Shown one piece after another: positions 17,431 to 26,123 of a DNA stretch of 64,000 bases. The notes under the pieces are model-generated. The model saw only the letters and a program-made list of their open reading frames with translations. It was not told the origin of the DNA and did no database searches. Position 1 is the stretch's first letter. Every line of letters starts with the position of its first letter. The stretch is from JANOYY01 sp043720395 (lineage in GTDB: Bacteria; Actinomycetota; Acidimicrobiia; Acidimicrobiales; JANYDT01): positions 62,001 to 126,000 of the forward strand of contig JAYSSR010000009.1 in the NCBI GenBank assembly GCA_043720395.1, written 5' to 3'. Position numbers and translations under genes: made by a program.

Positions 17431-19094
17431 CCCTGTTTTCAGCGGTCGCCCCAGTCCTGGAGACGCCGCTCGACTCCTACCTCGCCGAGCAGTCGGCGAT
17501 GACCGCGGTCGATCGGTTCTCACGCTTCCACGAGGACGATGCCGAGCATGAGCAGGCCCGCTACTACCGCAACCTGATCCCACTCACAAAGCCCGGGTCC
17601 GGTCAGCAGTACGGGTTCGAGGTCGATCTCGACGCCTGTACCGGGTGCAAGTCCTGCGTGGCCGCCTGCCACAGCCTGAACGGTCTCGACGACGACGAAC
17701 TGTGGCGGACCGTCACGCTCCTGCGCAGCGAACCGACCGTCACGCCGTACCAGCAGACAGTCACGAGCGCTTGCCATCACTGTGTGGACCCCGCCTGTCT
17801 GAAGGGCTGCCCGGTCGATGCCTACGAGAAGGACCCGATCACGGGAATCGTGTCACATCTCGACGACCAGTGCATCGGTTGCTCTTACTGCACGCTCGCC
17901 TGTCCGTATGAGGTTCCCGTCTACAACGCAGCCCGCGGCATCGTCCGCAAATGCGACATGTGCACAGGGCGTCTCTCGGTCGGCGAGGCACCCGCGTGCG
18001 TGCAGGGTTGTCCGAACGAGGCAATCACGATCACCGTGGTCGATATTGCAGCTGCGAAGCTGGCTTCCTTGGTTCCCGGTGCCGTGATGGTGAACGGGAC
18101 CCCGCCATCGAACATCACCGTTCCGACCACGGTGTATCGCACCGCCAGAAATCGGCTGAGCGACAATATGTCCACAGAGCATTTCTCGATGGAGGAACGT
18201 CCGGCGGCGCAGCACACACCTCTCGCGGTCATGCTGGTGCTTACCCAATTGTCGGTGGGTGCCTTCGCGATCGACCAGTTGTTGCGCTTCCTCCCCGGAC
18301 ACCAGGCGGTTGGTGCATCACGCACGTTCGACGCTGTCCTGGCGGTCGCCGCGGGCCTGCTCGCCATGGGAGCGAGTGTCTTCCACCTCGGGCGCCCGCA
18401 GTTCTTCTACCGGGCGATCATCGGCTTCCGGCATTCCTGGCTCAGCCGTGAGGTGGCTGCGTTCGGTGCCTTTACCGGCCTTGCGACTGCCTACGCCATC
18501 GCTGTCGTTCTCGGGTGGCCGGTCGCAAAGGGCTTGCCGCTGGACCTGCTCGGTGCTGCGGCGGCCGCTAGCGGCCTGATCGGCGTCGGGTGTTCCGTGA
18601 TGATCTACGCGGTCACGCGGCGGGCATCGTGGCGGGCCGCTCGGCTCGTAGCGAAGTTCGCCGGGACCGCTGCCGTCTGCGGGCTTGCCGCCATCGTGTG
18701 GGCGTCGACCGTTTCCTCGTTCGCCGACGGAAGCGGCGACCTCGCGTTCACCTCGCCACGGAGCTCCTGGATTGTTGCTCTTATCGGGCTCGTCGTTGCG
18801 AAGTTGGGGGCGGAGTTGTCCGTCCTTCGACACCTCCCCTCACATCGCACGGGCTCCGCCGACGGTGCACGTGTCCTTCGACTCCTCGTACAGAATCTGC
18901 GTGGCGTCGCCATCGCTCGTCTCGCTGCTGGCGTTCTCGGCGGCGTCGTGATTCCGCTCCTGCTGCTCACGTTCGGCAACGGGCCGGCGGGCTGGCTCCG
19001 GGTAGCCGTCAGCACGCTCGCACTCCTCGCAATCACTACGGGCGAACTGCTCGAACGTTCGCTCTTCTTCAGCACGGTGAGCCGACCGCGATGA
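17427..19094 (+). CDS. DmsB-DmsC fusion: four-cluster ferredoxin plus quinol-binding membrane anchor
   Basis: A 555-residue fusion. Residues about 70-230 are a DmsB/NrfC-type electron-transfer subunit with four cysteine groups for four [4Fe-4S] clusters: CTGCKSCVAAC, CHHCVDPACLKGCP, CIGCSYCTLACP and CDMCTGRL with a later CVQGCP. Residues about 260-550 are a DmsC-like anchor with around eight transmembrane helices, including an HLGRPQFFYRA motif. In DMSO reductase these are separate subunits. Between nirD and nasA it should pass electrons from membrane quinol to the nitrate reductase. It is joined to both neighbours by ATGA overlaps. No signal peptide or twin-arginine motif is visible, so the Fe-S part should face the cytoplasm. 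Confidence 0.88.
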   Translation: MTLFSAVAPVLETPLDSYLAEQSAMTAVDRFSRFHEDDAEHEQARYYRNLIPLTKPGSGQQYGFEVDLDACTGCKSCVAACHSLNGLDDDELWRTVTLLRSEPTVTPYQQTVTSACHHCVDPACLKGCPVDAYEKDPITGIVSHLDDQCIGCSYCTLACPYEVPVYNAARGIVRKCDMCTGRLSVGEAPACVQGCPNEAITITVVDIAAAKLASLVPGAVMVNGTPPSNITVPTTVYRTARNRLSDNMSTEHFSMEERPAAQHTPLAVMLVLTQLSVGAFAIDQLLRFLPGHQAVGASRTFDAVLAVAAGLLAMGASVFHLGRPQFFYRAIIGFRHSWLSREVAAFGAFTGLATAYAIAVVLGWPVAKGLPLDLLGAAAAASGLIGVGCSVMIYAVTRRASWRAARLVAKFAGTAAVCGLAAIVWASTVSSFADGSGDLAFTSPRSSWIVALIGLVVAKLGAELSVLRHLPSHRTGSADGARVLRLLVQNLRGVAIARLAAGVLGGVVIPLLLLTFGNGPAGWLRVAVSTLALLAITTGELLERSLFFSTVSRPR

Positions 19095-21292
19095 CGCTGC
19101 TCCACAAACGCGATGGTGTACTCACCCGCGAACTGCTCCGCGAACCCGGCGGCTTCGGACTCGGACAGGTGGTCAGCCGACTGAAACCAGACGCCACGAC
19201 ACGCGTTGTCTGCGGCTTCTGTTCGACAGGTTGCTCGCTCGATATCCACCTGCGCGACGGCAAGGCAATCAACCTCACCCCGACGACGGACTATCCGGTC
19301 AATCTCGGAATGGCCTGCCCGAAGGGCTGGGAGTCGTTGACGCCGTTGCGCTCACCGGACCGGGCAACCACGCCGCTCTGGCGCGATGCCAAGGGCCGGT
19401 TCCATCCCATTGGGTGGGCCGCGGCCGCAAGCACGTTCGTCGAACGGTTCAAGGCCATCATCGACACGCATGGGCCCGACTCGGTCGCCTTCATCTCCAC
19501 CGGTCAGATCCCCACCGAAGAGATGGCACTGCTTGGCGCGCTTACGAAATTCGGCATGGGCATGGTCCACGGCGACGGGAACACCCGGCAATGCATGGCC
19601 ACGTCCGTGGTCGCCTACAAGCAGTCCTTCGGCTTCGACGCTCCGCCGTACACCTATGCCGACTTCGAGGAGTCGGATGTCATCGTGCTGGTCGGTTCCA
19701 ACCTCTGCATCGCGCACCCAATCATGTGGGAACGCGTCTGCCGCAACCGGAACAACCCCGAGATCATCGTGGTCGACCCTCGTGTCACCGAAACCGCCGT
19801 GGCGGCAACGCAGCATTACGCGTTGAAGGCCAAGTCGGATCTCGTTCTGCTGTACGGCATCGCGCATCTGCTGCTGAAAAACAACTGGATCGATGCCGAT
19901 TTCATGAGCGCGCATACGAATGGGTTCGACGACTTTGCGGCCCACGTCGCCGAGTTCACGCCCGAACACGTCAGCAACATCACGGGCCTGAGCGTCGATG
20001 CCATCGAACGGTTTGCGACCACGATTCACGAGGGTAGGCGGGTCTCGTTCTGGTGGACGATGGGTGTGAACCAGGGTCACGAGGCGACCCGCACAGCGCA
20101 GGCCATCATCAACCTTGCTCTGATGACCGGCAACATCGGCCGTCCCGGCACCGGCGCGAACTCGATCACCGGCCAGTGCAACGCCATGGGTTCGCGGCTC
20201 TTCAGCAACACGACGAATCTCTTCGGCGGCCGCGACTTCACCTCGGAAGCCGACCGCAACGAGGTCGCCTCGCTGCTCAACATCGACGTGGACCGTATCC
20301 CTGATCGTCCGAGCCTGGCGTACGACCAGATCATCGATGGTGTCACCAAGGGAACCATCAAGGGTCTCTGGATCATCGCAACCAACTCGGCCCACTCCTG
20401 GATCGACCAGCACAACCTCCGCGCAGCTCTCAGCGGTCTCGATCTGCTCGTAGTGCAGGACATGTACACCACCACCGAGACCGCGCAGCTTGCCGATCTT
20501 GTCCTCCCCGCCGCCGGTTGGGGCGAGAAGGAAGGGACGTTCATCAACTCCGAGCGCCGCGTCGGACTCGTGAAACGCGTCTGCGAGGCGCCCGGCAACG
20601 CCATGACCGACTTCAGCATCTTCCGGTTGCTCGCCGAGGCGTGGGGTTGCGAGGAACTCTTAACCGAATGGACGGCGCCCGAAGCGGTTTTCCAGATCCT
20701 CAAGCGGCTCTCGAAGGGCCGCCCATGCGACCTGAGCGGCATCGACGACTATGTCATGATCGACGCGGCCGGGGGGATCCAGTGGCCCTTCGGCGAAGCT
20801 GAGGCCGCGGAACCGACCCTCTCCGGCGAACGTCGGCTCTTCGAGGATGGGCGCTTCTTCCACCCCGACGGACGCGCCCGATTCCTGTTCGAATCACCCC
20901 GTCCGGTCGCCGAACCGACGACCGTCGACCACCCCCTCGTCCTCCTCACCGGACGCGCCAGCACGAGCCAGTGGCATACCCAGACGCGGACCTCGAAATC
21001 ATCAGTCCTGCGCTCGCTGAGCGAGCCGGAACCGTACGTCGAGATCTCCCCGTCCGACGCGGCTGCTCGTTCGCTGACGTCCGGCGACTGGGTGGTCATC
21101 GTGTCACCGCGCGGCTCAATGCGGGCTCAGGCCTACGTCACGCCGACCATGTCGCACGGGGAGGTTTTCGTCCCTATGCACTACGCGGGCACGAACCGGC
21201 TGACCAGCGGATCGTTCGACCCCTATTCACGCCAACCGTCGTACAAGAGTGGTGCCGTCGAAGTTCGTCGGGCCGGATGGAGAGACCGATGA
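19091..21292 (+). CDS. nasA: Molybdopterin nitrate reductase, assimilatory NasA/NarB type
   Basis: A 733-residue bis-MGD oxidoreductase. The N-terminal [4Fe-4S] site is CGFCSTGC with the fourth Cys in MACPKGW, and the molybdenum ligand is probably the Cys in NTRQCMATSVVAYK, as in NasA and NapA. The molybdopterin-binding C-terminal domain ends with PMHYAGTNRLT, a stretch typical of assimilatory enzymes. No twin-arginine signal is present, so it is cytoplasmic. It reduces nitrate to nitrite for NirBD. Unlike NasA of Klebsiella it has no C-terminal [2Fe-2S] domain; the adjacent DmsB-DmsC fusion presumably supplies electrons. Starts and stops overlap neighbours by ATGA. Confidence 0.92.
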   Translation: MTLLHKRDGVLTRELLREPGGFGLGQVVSRLKPDATTRVVCGFCSTGCSLDIHLRDGKAINLTPTTDYPVNLGMACPKGWESLTPLRSPDRATTPLWRDAKGRFHPIGWAAAASTFVERFKAIIDTHGPDSVAFISTGQIPTEEMALLGALTKFGMGMVHGDGNTRQCMATSVVAYKQSFGFDAPPYTYADFEESDVIVLVGSNLCIAHPIMWERVCRNRNNPEIIVVDPRVTETAVAATQHYALKAKSDLVLLYGIAHLLLKNNWIDADFMSAHTNGFDDFAAHVAEFTPEHVSNITGLSVDAIERFATTIHEGRRVSFWWTMGVNQGHEATRTAQAIINLALMTGNIGRPGTGANSITGQCNAMGSRLFSNTTNLFGGRDFTSEADRNEVASLLNIDVDRIPDRPSLAYDQIIDGVTKGTIKGLWIIATNSAHSWIDQHNLRAALSGLDLLVVQDMYTTTETAQLADLVLPAAGWGEKEGTFINSERRVGLVKRVCEAPGNAMTDFSIFRLLAEAWGCEELLTEWTAPEAVFQILKRLSKGRPCDLSGIDDYVMIDAAGGIQWPFGEAEAAEPTLSGERRLFEDGRFFHPDGRARFLFESPRPVAEPTTVDHPLVLLTGRASTSQWHTQTRTSKSSVLRSLSEPEPYVEISPSDAAARSLTSGDWVVIVSPRGSMRAQAYVTPTMSHGEVFVPMHYAGTNRLTSGSFDPYSRQPSYKSGAVEVRRAGWRDR

Positions 21293-22104
21293 ACCTTCCA
21301 CTGAAGTCTTGGAAGAGCCGCTCCCGCAACGCCGGCCGCGTGGTCGGACAGCTCACGGCGCTGAGCGACGTCCACCGTGGACAGGTCGAGGTCCGCAAGC
21401 AAGCTGCCGCCCGTCATGTCGAGGCCGGGAGTGCCGCGGCAACACGGATCGAGGCGGCGCCTCCGGGCTACCTGCTTGCACATGACAACGGCGACATTGC
21501 TCGGCACTGCCAGCTGCTCTCCCCATTGCCATCGGTGGGCGAAGTCCGCGTGGTCGTCACACCCGGGCGCGGTCCCGCGGAGTGGCACCTCGACATTGCC
21601 AGCCGCGATCGTCCAGGACTTCTGGCCGCATTCACCGGCGTGCTTGCCGAGCGTTACCTGGACGTCGCTCAGGCGGTCGTAGCCACGTGGGATGACGCTG
21701 CAGCGCTCGAAGCCTTCGTGATTCGATCTGCCTCCGCGCCCGACTCAGCCGCGCTCCAAGCGGACTTCGAACGGTCGCTGAGCGAGCCACTCTTCTCGTC
21801 CCCTCTCTTCGACGCACGAGTGACCTTCGATCACACAGCTTCGCCCCTCTACACCCGCTGCGATGTGAGGGCCACCGATCGACGCGGACTTCTGCACTCC
21901 ATCGCCGTGGCCATCGCCGCGGCAGGCGCGGACGTACACGCGGCCGGAGTTGCGACCACCGACCGGGTCGCCCTCGACTGCTTCGACCTGAGCACGCCGG
22001 ACGGCCACAAGCTCACCCCGGCGCTCGAAGCCGCGATCGAGGCCAACGTTCGCAACGGCGTCAGTGAACGCGCATCGACGGGACGTCGTGTTCGTTCGGC
22101 CTGA
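21289..22104 (+). CDS. Stand-alone tandem ACT-domain protein, GlnD C-terminus-like
   Basis: A 271-residue protein. Two ACT modules are visible at about 95-165 (WHLDIASRDRPGLLAAFTGVLA) and 180-250 (DVRATDRRGLLHSIAVAIAAAG). This DRPGLL/DRRGLL pair is the glutamine-sensing arrangement at the C-terminus of GlnD, the PII uridylyltransferase. The nucleotidyltransferase and HD phosphohydrolase domains of GlnD are absent; the first 90 residues are instead a short basic region. It is the last gene of the nitrate operon, coupled to nasA by ATGA. It likely senses glutamine or another amino acid and modulates nitrate assimilation; the target is unknown. Confidence 0.8.
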   Translation: MNLPLKSWKSRSRNAGRVVGQLTALSDVHRGQVEVRKQAAARHVEAGSAAATRIEAAPPGYLLAHDNGDIARHCQLLSPLPSVGEVRVVVTPGRGPAEWHLDIASRDRPGLLAAFTGVLAERYLDVAQAVVATWDDAAALEAFVIRSASAPDSAALQADFERSLSEPLFSSPLFDARVTFDHTASPLYTRCDVRATDRRGLLHSIAVAIAAAGADVHAAGVATTDRVALDCFDLSTPDGHKLTPALEAAIEANVRNGVSERASTGRRVRSA

Positions 22105-22135
22105 GCCTGCCGCCGCCGGTACACTTGACGGCGTC

Positions 22136-22209
22136 GCGGGTGTAGTTCAGCGGCAGAACATCAGCTTCCCAAGCTGAGAACGAGGGTTCGATTCCCTTCA
22201 CCCGCTCCA
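22136..22209 (+). tRNA. tRNA-Gly (CCC)
   Basis: The acceptor stem GCGGGTG pairs with CACCCGC, the T-arm contains GGTTCGATTCC, and the anticodon stem TCAGC/GCTGA encloses the loop TTCCCAA, giving anticodon CCC. The 3' CCA is encoded (22207-22209). It sits between the nitrate operon and the convergent sugar-nucleotide dehydratase gene. Confidence 0.96.
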
Positions 22210-22221
22210 ATCACCAACAAG

Positions 22222-24198
22222 TCAGTTTCGTTGGCGGCCCATGGTCAGCGCTCGTTCCGATTCATGGACGCGAGGAAGACGGCACTTTGCCGGATCGATC
22301 GGAGCGGAGAGCGGTGTCAAATCTTGGAGGACTTCGGCGGGCTCGACCACAGCGAGATCCCGAAGCGCCCGCACAACCTTCTCGCGGTCGGCATCGGCGT
22401 CGAGGTCCAACACGCGGTCAACGTCGATCGCCGGAACGGGAGCATGAGAAATCAAGGGGTGAACCGTTCGGACGTCAACTTCCCCGTCGCCAAACAGTTC
22501 CTCGTGGAGCTTCTCACCCGCGCGAAGTCCAGTGTATTCGATAGCTATATCGCGCCCACTTTCACGGATCATCATGCGAGCGACCTCATCAATTCGGATC
22601 GGATCCCCCATGTCCAGAACCAATACTTCGCCAGGGCACCCAATTGCCCCAGCTTGTATCACCAATTCAACCGATTCGTGAATCGTCATGAAGAAACGGG
22701 TCACATCGGGAGTGGTGACCGTCACCGGACCCCCTGCGGCGATCATCGCTCTGAAGGCGGGAAGCACACTTCCACGGCTCCCGAGAACGTTTCCGAATCG
22801 AACCGAAAGGTACGTGCCCTTCGTCGCCGTTAGGGCGACCGAGGCGGTCAGACGTTCAGCGATGCGCTTGGAATACCCAAGAACACAACCCGGATTCGCG
22901 GCCTTGTCGGTCGAAATGTTGACGAACTGATCGACCCCAGATTCGACCGCTGCTTCCAGCACGTTGAGCGTGCCCCATACGTTGCTCTTGAGTGCTTCAC
23001 CGGGAAACGATTCGAGGAGCGGAAGATGCTTCAGAGCGGCAGCATGAAACACCACGTGGGGCGAATGTTGGTCGAAGAGGCGTCCGATGAGATCTCGGTC
23101 ACGAATGTCCGCGAGTATTAAGTTTGGCGAGTCAAGAAGTGCACGCCCTTCGATGGACATCTGTACGTTGTGGAGGGCTGATTCATCCCGATCCAGCATC
23201 AACAGCACTTCCGGTTCGAATTTCACAATCTGACGACAGAGTTCGGATCCAATCGAACCTCCTGCACCGGTTACAAGTACCCGCTTATTTCGCAAGTAAC
23301 CCGCAATCGATTGAAGATCCGTCTCTATTTGGCGTCGTCCAAGTAGGTCAACTTCGCTTAGCGAGCGGATCGCGCCGACATCGACTCGTCCGTCAAAGAG
23401 TTCATGGACCGGCGGAAGAATCTTGACGCTCAGACCGACCTCCAAAGCGCCGCGGTTCAGTTCGGTGACGAGCGCTGTGTCGGCGGACGGCATCGCAATA
23501 ATGAGTGTCTTCGCATTGAGGCGGCGGGCGACTGCAACAAGGTCGTGTCGGGTGCCCTGCACACGCACGTGACTCACCTCTTGACGCTGCTTGGAGGCAT
23601 CGTCGTCGAGCACGGCTACGGGGAGATACGGACTCGTCGGATTTCGCATCAAGCTCCGAACGATCTCGGAGCCCGCTTCGCCCGCACCAAAGATGATTGT
23701 CCTCGACGCGACATCAGCGTCTGGATGACGGACCGACTCAAACGTGAGGCGCCAGAGGTAACGCACCGTAAACATCGTCACCAGTCCGACGACTCCACCC
23801 ATAATCGCGGCTGACAACGGGATCACCCGTGGGGTTCGGACAAAAGTCGCCAGCGTAAGACAGGCCGTCGTCGCGAACGCAGCGCGAATGAGACCGGTAA
23901 CTTCGTCGAGTGTCCCGAAGCGCCATCGCTGCTTGTAGAGACCAGCGGCAAAACCCGTCAACGTCTGCGCAACGAGACCTACCGACAGAAGTCCGAGAAG
24001 CGGCAGCGGTTGCACTCCATCGAATGAGAAGTCGAGCCGCAGGTAGGCCGCGGCAAGGACGCTCATTGTCCAACCAGCTAGGTCAAGAGCGAGCTGAGCC
24101 ATCCCCGCCCAACGTTGCGGAATCGCGTCGGCCATCCAGTGGGTAACCCGACGCACTAGTCCATTTACCCGCTTCGCACGCTTGAGCACCTGCTGCAC
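22222..24198 (-). CDS. CapD/WbpM-type UDP-sugar 4,6-dehydratase, membrane-bound
   Basis: A protein of about 658 residues. After a short basic head come four hydrophobic helices, then a first Rossmann domain (TIIFGAGEAGSEIVRSLM) and a second SDR domain (VTGAGGSIGSELCRQI) with STDKA and YSKRIAE. This matches membrane-anchored nucleotide-sugar 4,6-dehydratases such as PglF and WbpM, which make precursors for surface glycans or protein glycosylation. In the active-site segment PGCVLGYSKR the family's usual Met is Leu. GTG 24198 was chosen because GGAG lies eight bases upstream; GTG 24237 would add 13 residues with no ribosome-binding site. No other glycan gene is adjacent. Confidence 0.88.
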   Translation of the reverse strand: MQQVLKRAKRVNGLVRRVTHWMADAIPQRWAGMAQLALDLAGWTMSVLAAAYLRLDFSFDGVQPLPLLGLLSVGLVAQTLTGFAAGLYKQRWRFGTLDEVTGLIRAAFATTACLTLATFVRTPRVIPLSAAIMGGVVGLVTMFTVRYLWRLTFESVRHPDADVASRTIIFGAGEAGSEIVRSLMRNPTSPYLPVAVLDDDASKQRQEVSHVRVQGTRHDLVAVARRLNAKTLIIAMPSADTALVTELNRGALEVGLSVKILPPVHELFDGRVDVGAIRSLSEVDLLGRRQIETDLQSIAGYLRNKRVLVTGAGGSIGSELCRQIVKFEPEVLLMLDRDESALHNVQMSIEGRALLDSPNLILADIRDRDLIGRLFDQHSPHVVFHAAALKHLPLLESFPGEALKSNVWGTLNVLEAAVESGVDQFVNISTDKAANPGCVLGYSKRIAERLTASVALTATKGTYLSVRFGNVLGSRGSVLPAFRAMIAAGGPVTVTTPDVTRFFMTIHESVELVIQAGAIGCPGEVLVLDMGDPIRIDEVARMMIRESGRDIAIEYTGLRAGEKLHEELFGDGEVDVRTVHPLISHAPVPAIDVDRVLDLDADADREKVVRALRDLAVVEPAEVLQDLTPLSAPIDPAKCRLPRVHESERALTMGRQRN

Positions 24199-24534
24199 CT
24201 TCTTCTCTCCGTGATTAAACGGTAGGCTAGCGGCCACAGATAGTGATGTCGAGGCACTTGTGAACCATTCCTCGGTACAAGAGGCACGACGGGGCGGTCA
24301 GATACCCGAAACCTTTGCTCCAGCACCGCAAAACAAGGTCTCGCCTCGTTGTTCTGAAACGCTCGCGGTCGTTTGACACGTCGAGGACATCGTGGCCATT
24401 CGGTGCCCTTGCGATTTTTTCCCATGTGTTGTCCCCAGAAGGCAAGTCGAGTTCCAACCTCGCAGCGTGTTCATCGGGTGCATCTCGGCCCGGCTGAAGT
24501 CGAACGCGAACCTCCTGATTGGCGCACCCCAGAT
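24199..24534. other. 336-bp intergenic region
   Basis: Both flanking genes are on the minus strand. I see no convincing open frame, RNA gene or strong hairpin here. The part next to 24198 must contain the promoter and ribosome-binding site of the dehydratase gene. Confidence 0.5.
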
Positions 24535-24954
24535 TTACGCCGTTTTGGCGGGCGAGAATCGGTAGACCGACATGCCCTCGCCCGTGTCGTCGAAGACGAC
24601 CTGAACGGCCATGCCTATTCGAACGTCATCGACGGCGCACCCAACAATGTTCGTGAGCACGCGGGGACCCTCATCGAGTTCGACGTAGGCAATCACGTAG
24701 GGCCCGACCGATGCCCAGGCACCCGACCCCCGCCGCGTAATCGAGAACGTGTAGATCGTGCCGCGACCGGCTGACTCGAACCAGGACGTTGCCATGGAGG
24801 AGCATGCCGGGCAGTACCCACGGGGGTACCAGATCACCGATCCGCAATCGTCGCAACGTGACAAAAGCAGTCGTCCTTGGGCGGTCGCATCCCAGAACGC
24901 TTGCGTCTCCGGATTGACGTCGACCTTACGAACGGGGAGGCCGCTGCTCATCAT
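24535..24954 (-). CDS. DUF35 zinc-ribbon/OB-fold protein
   Basis: A 139-residue protein with the N-terminal rubredoxin-like zinc ribbon CDDCGSVIWYPRGYCPAC (Cys at about 34, 37, 48 and 51) followed by an OB-fold domain (RGTIYTFSITRRG, then VLTNIVGC). DUF35 proteins, such as ChsH2, pair with thiolase-fold enzymes and help bind CoA substrates. Its start overlaps the stop of the thiolase-like gene by ATGA, exactly as expected for such a pair. Confidence 0.9.
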   Translation of the reverse strand: MMSSGLPVRKVDVNPETQAFWDATAQGRLLLSRCDDCGSVIWYPRGYCPACSSMATSWFESAGRGTIYTFSITRRGSGAWASVGPYVIAYVELDEGPRVLTNIVGCAVDDVRIGMAVQVVFDDTGEGMSVYRFSPAKTA

Positions 24955-26123
24955 GACCGCCCGAGAATCAACGTCGCGGCGCCGGTCCTGGTCCCAAGGT
25001 TCCCGCCCGTACCGTGGGCGAGAGCGAGTTCGCAGTTGGGTACCTGCACCGCTGGGTGAGCCTCACCCCGCAGTTGACGCACAGCTTCGATGATCTTCGT
25101 CATGCCACCTCGGTTGGCCGGATGGTTGTTGCAGAGCCCTCCGCCGTCCGAGTTGAACGGAAGTGCCCCGAACGGGGCCTCGAGTGCCCCGGATTCGACA
25201 AAACGTCCACCGTCGCCCTTGGGACAGAAGCCGAGGTCCTCAATGGTCTGCAAGACGGTGATGGTGAAGCTGTCATAGATCGACACGTACTGAATGTCCC
25301 CCGGTGTCAGGCCGGCCGCGGCGAATGCCCTGGGACCGGACCAGACCGCTCCCGTGTACGTGAGGTCGATCCGCCCGTTCACGGAGTGCTTGATCGCTTC
25401 ACCGTGCCCAAGTACTTGCACGGCCCGCTCCGGACGGCCGAGCGCCTTCCCCACATCCGGGCTGACAACGACGACCGCCCCTCCGCCGTCGGTGATCACA
25501 CAACAGTCGAGACGGTGGAGCGGATCAGCCACCATCGGCGAGTCGAGGACCTCCTCGACCGTGACAACGTTCTGGAGGAAGGCGTTCGGGTTGTGCGACG
25601 CATGCTTTGACGCAGCGACCTTGATCATGGCCAACTGGGCGCTGGTGGTCCCGAACTCGTACATGTGTCGCGCTGCTGCGAGTGCGTACATGTTGGCGAC
25701 GTTCGAGCCCCACTGCGCTTCAAACGCGTACTCCGGCGCGCTCGTCGCGCCGCCGCTGCCGCCAGGGGCTGTCCCACCACTACGAGGCTTGCCCGCCAGC
25801 GTGATCAATGCAACCTGGCATTTTCCGGATGCGATCGCGGCCGCTGCGTGGCCGACGTGTGCGAGGTATGACGATCCTCCAGTCTCGGTGGTGTCCGTGT
25901 ACTGGACGCTGAGCCCGAGATAGTCGGCCATCGACACCCCGCCGAATCCGGGCGCGTCGCCGGCACAGAAATAGCTGTCGACGTCGGACATCGACAGACC
26001 AGCGTCGGCAAGTGCACCAACCGCAACTTCGGCATGGATCTGCGCTAGCGAACGATCGGGAATCTCGCGAAGCGGGTGCTCGAATGCCCCGACGATGTTG
26101 GCCTGGGCCGCGCGTTCTCGCAT
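24951..26123 (-). CDS. Thiolase-fold protein, SCP-x/Ltp2 aldolase-like
   Basis: A 390-residue thiolase-superfamily protein. The conserved C-terminal segments are CNNHPANRGG and AHGTGGNLGTRTGA. At the position where thiolases carry their nucleophilic Cys the sequence is ETGGSSYLAHVGHAA, with Ser and no Cys. This matches Ltp2-type enzymes, which cleave beta-hydroxyacyl-CoA side chains by retro-aldol chemistry together with a DUF35 partner; the DUF35 gene is directly downstream. Substrate could be a steroid-like or branched acyl-CoA. It starts at the base after the stop codon of the acyltransferase upstream. Confidence 0.83.
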   Translation of the reverse strand: MRERAAQANIVGAFEHPLREIPDRSLAQIHAEVAVGALADAGLSMSDVDSYFCAGDAPGFGGVSMADYLGLSVQYTDTTETGGSSYLAHVGHAAAAIASGKCQVALITLAGKPRSGGTAPGGSGGATSAPEYAFEAQWGSNVANMYALAAARHMYEFGTTSAQLAMIKVAASKHASHNPNAFLQNVVTVEEVLDSPMVADPLHRLDCCVITDGGGAVVVVSPDVGKALGRPERAVQVLGHGEAIKHSVNGRIDLTYTGAVWSGPRAFAAAGLTPGDIQYVSIYDSFTITVLQTIEDLGFCPKGDGGRFVESGALEAPFGALPFNSDGGGLCNNHPANRGGMTKIIEAVRQLRGEAHPAVQVPNCELALAHGTGGNLGTRTGAATLILGRS

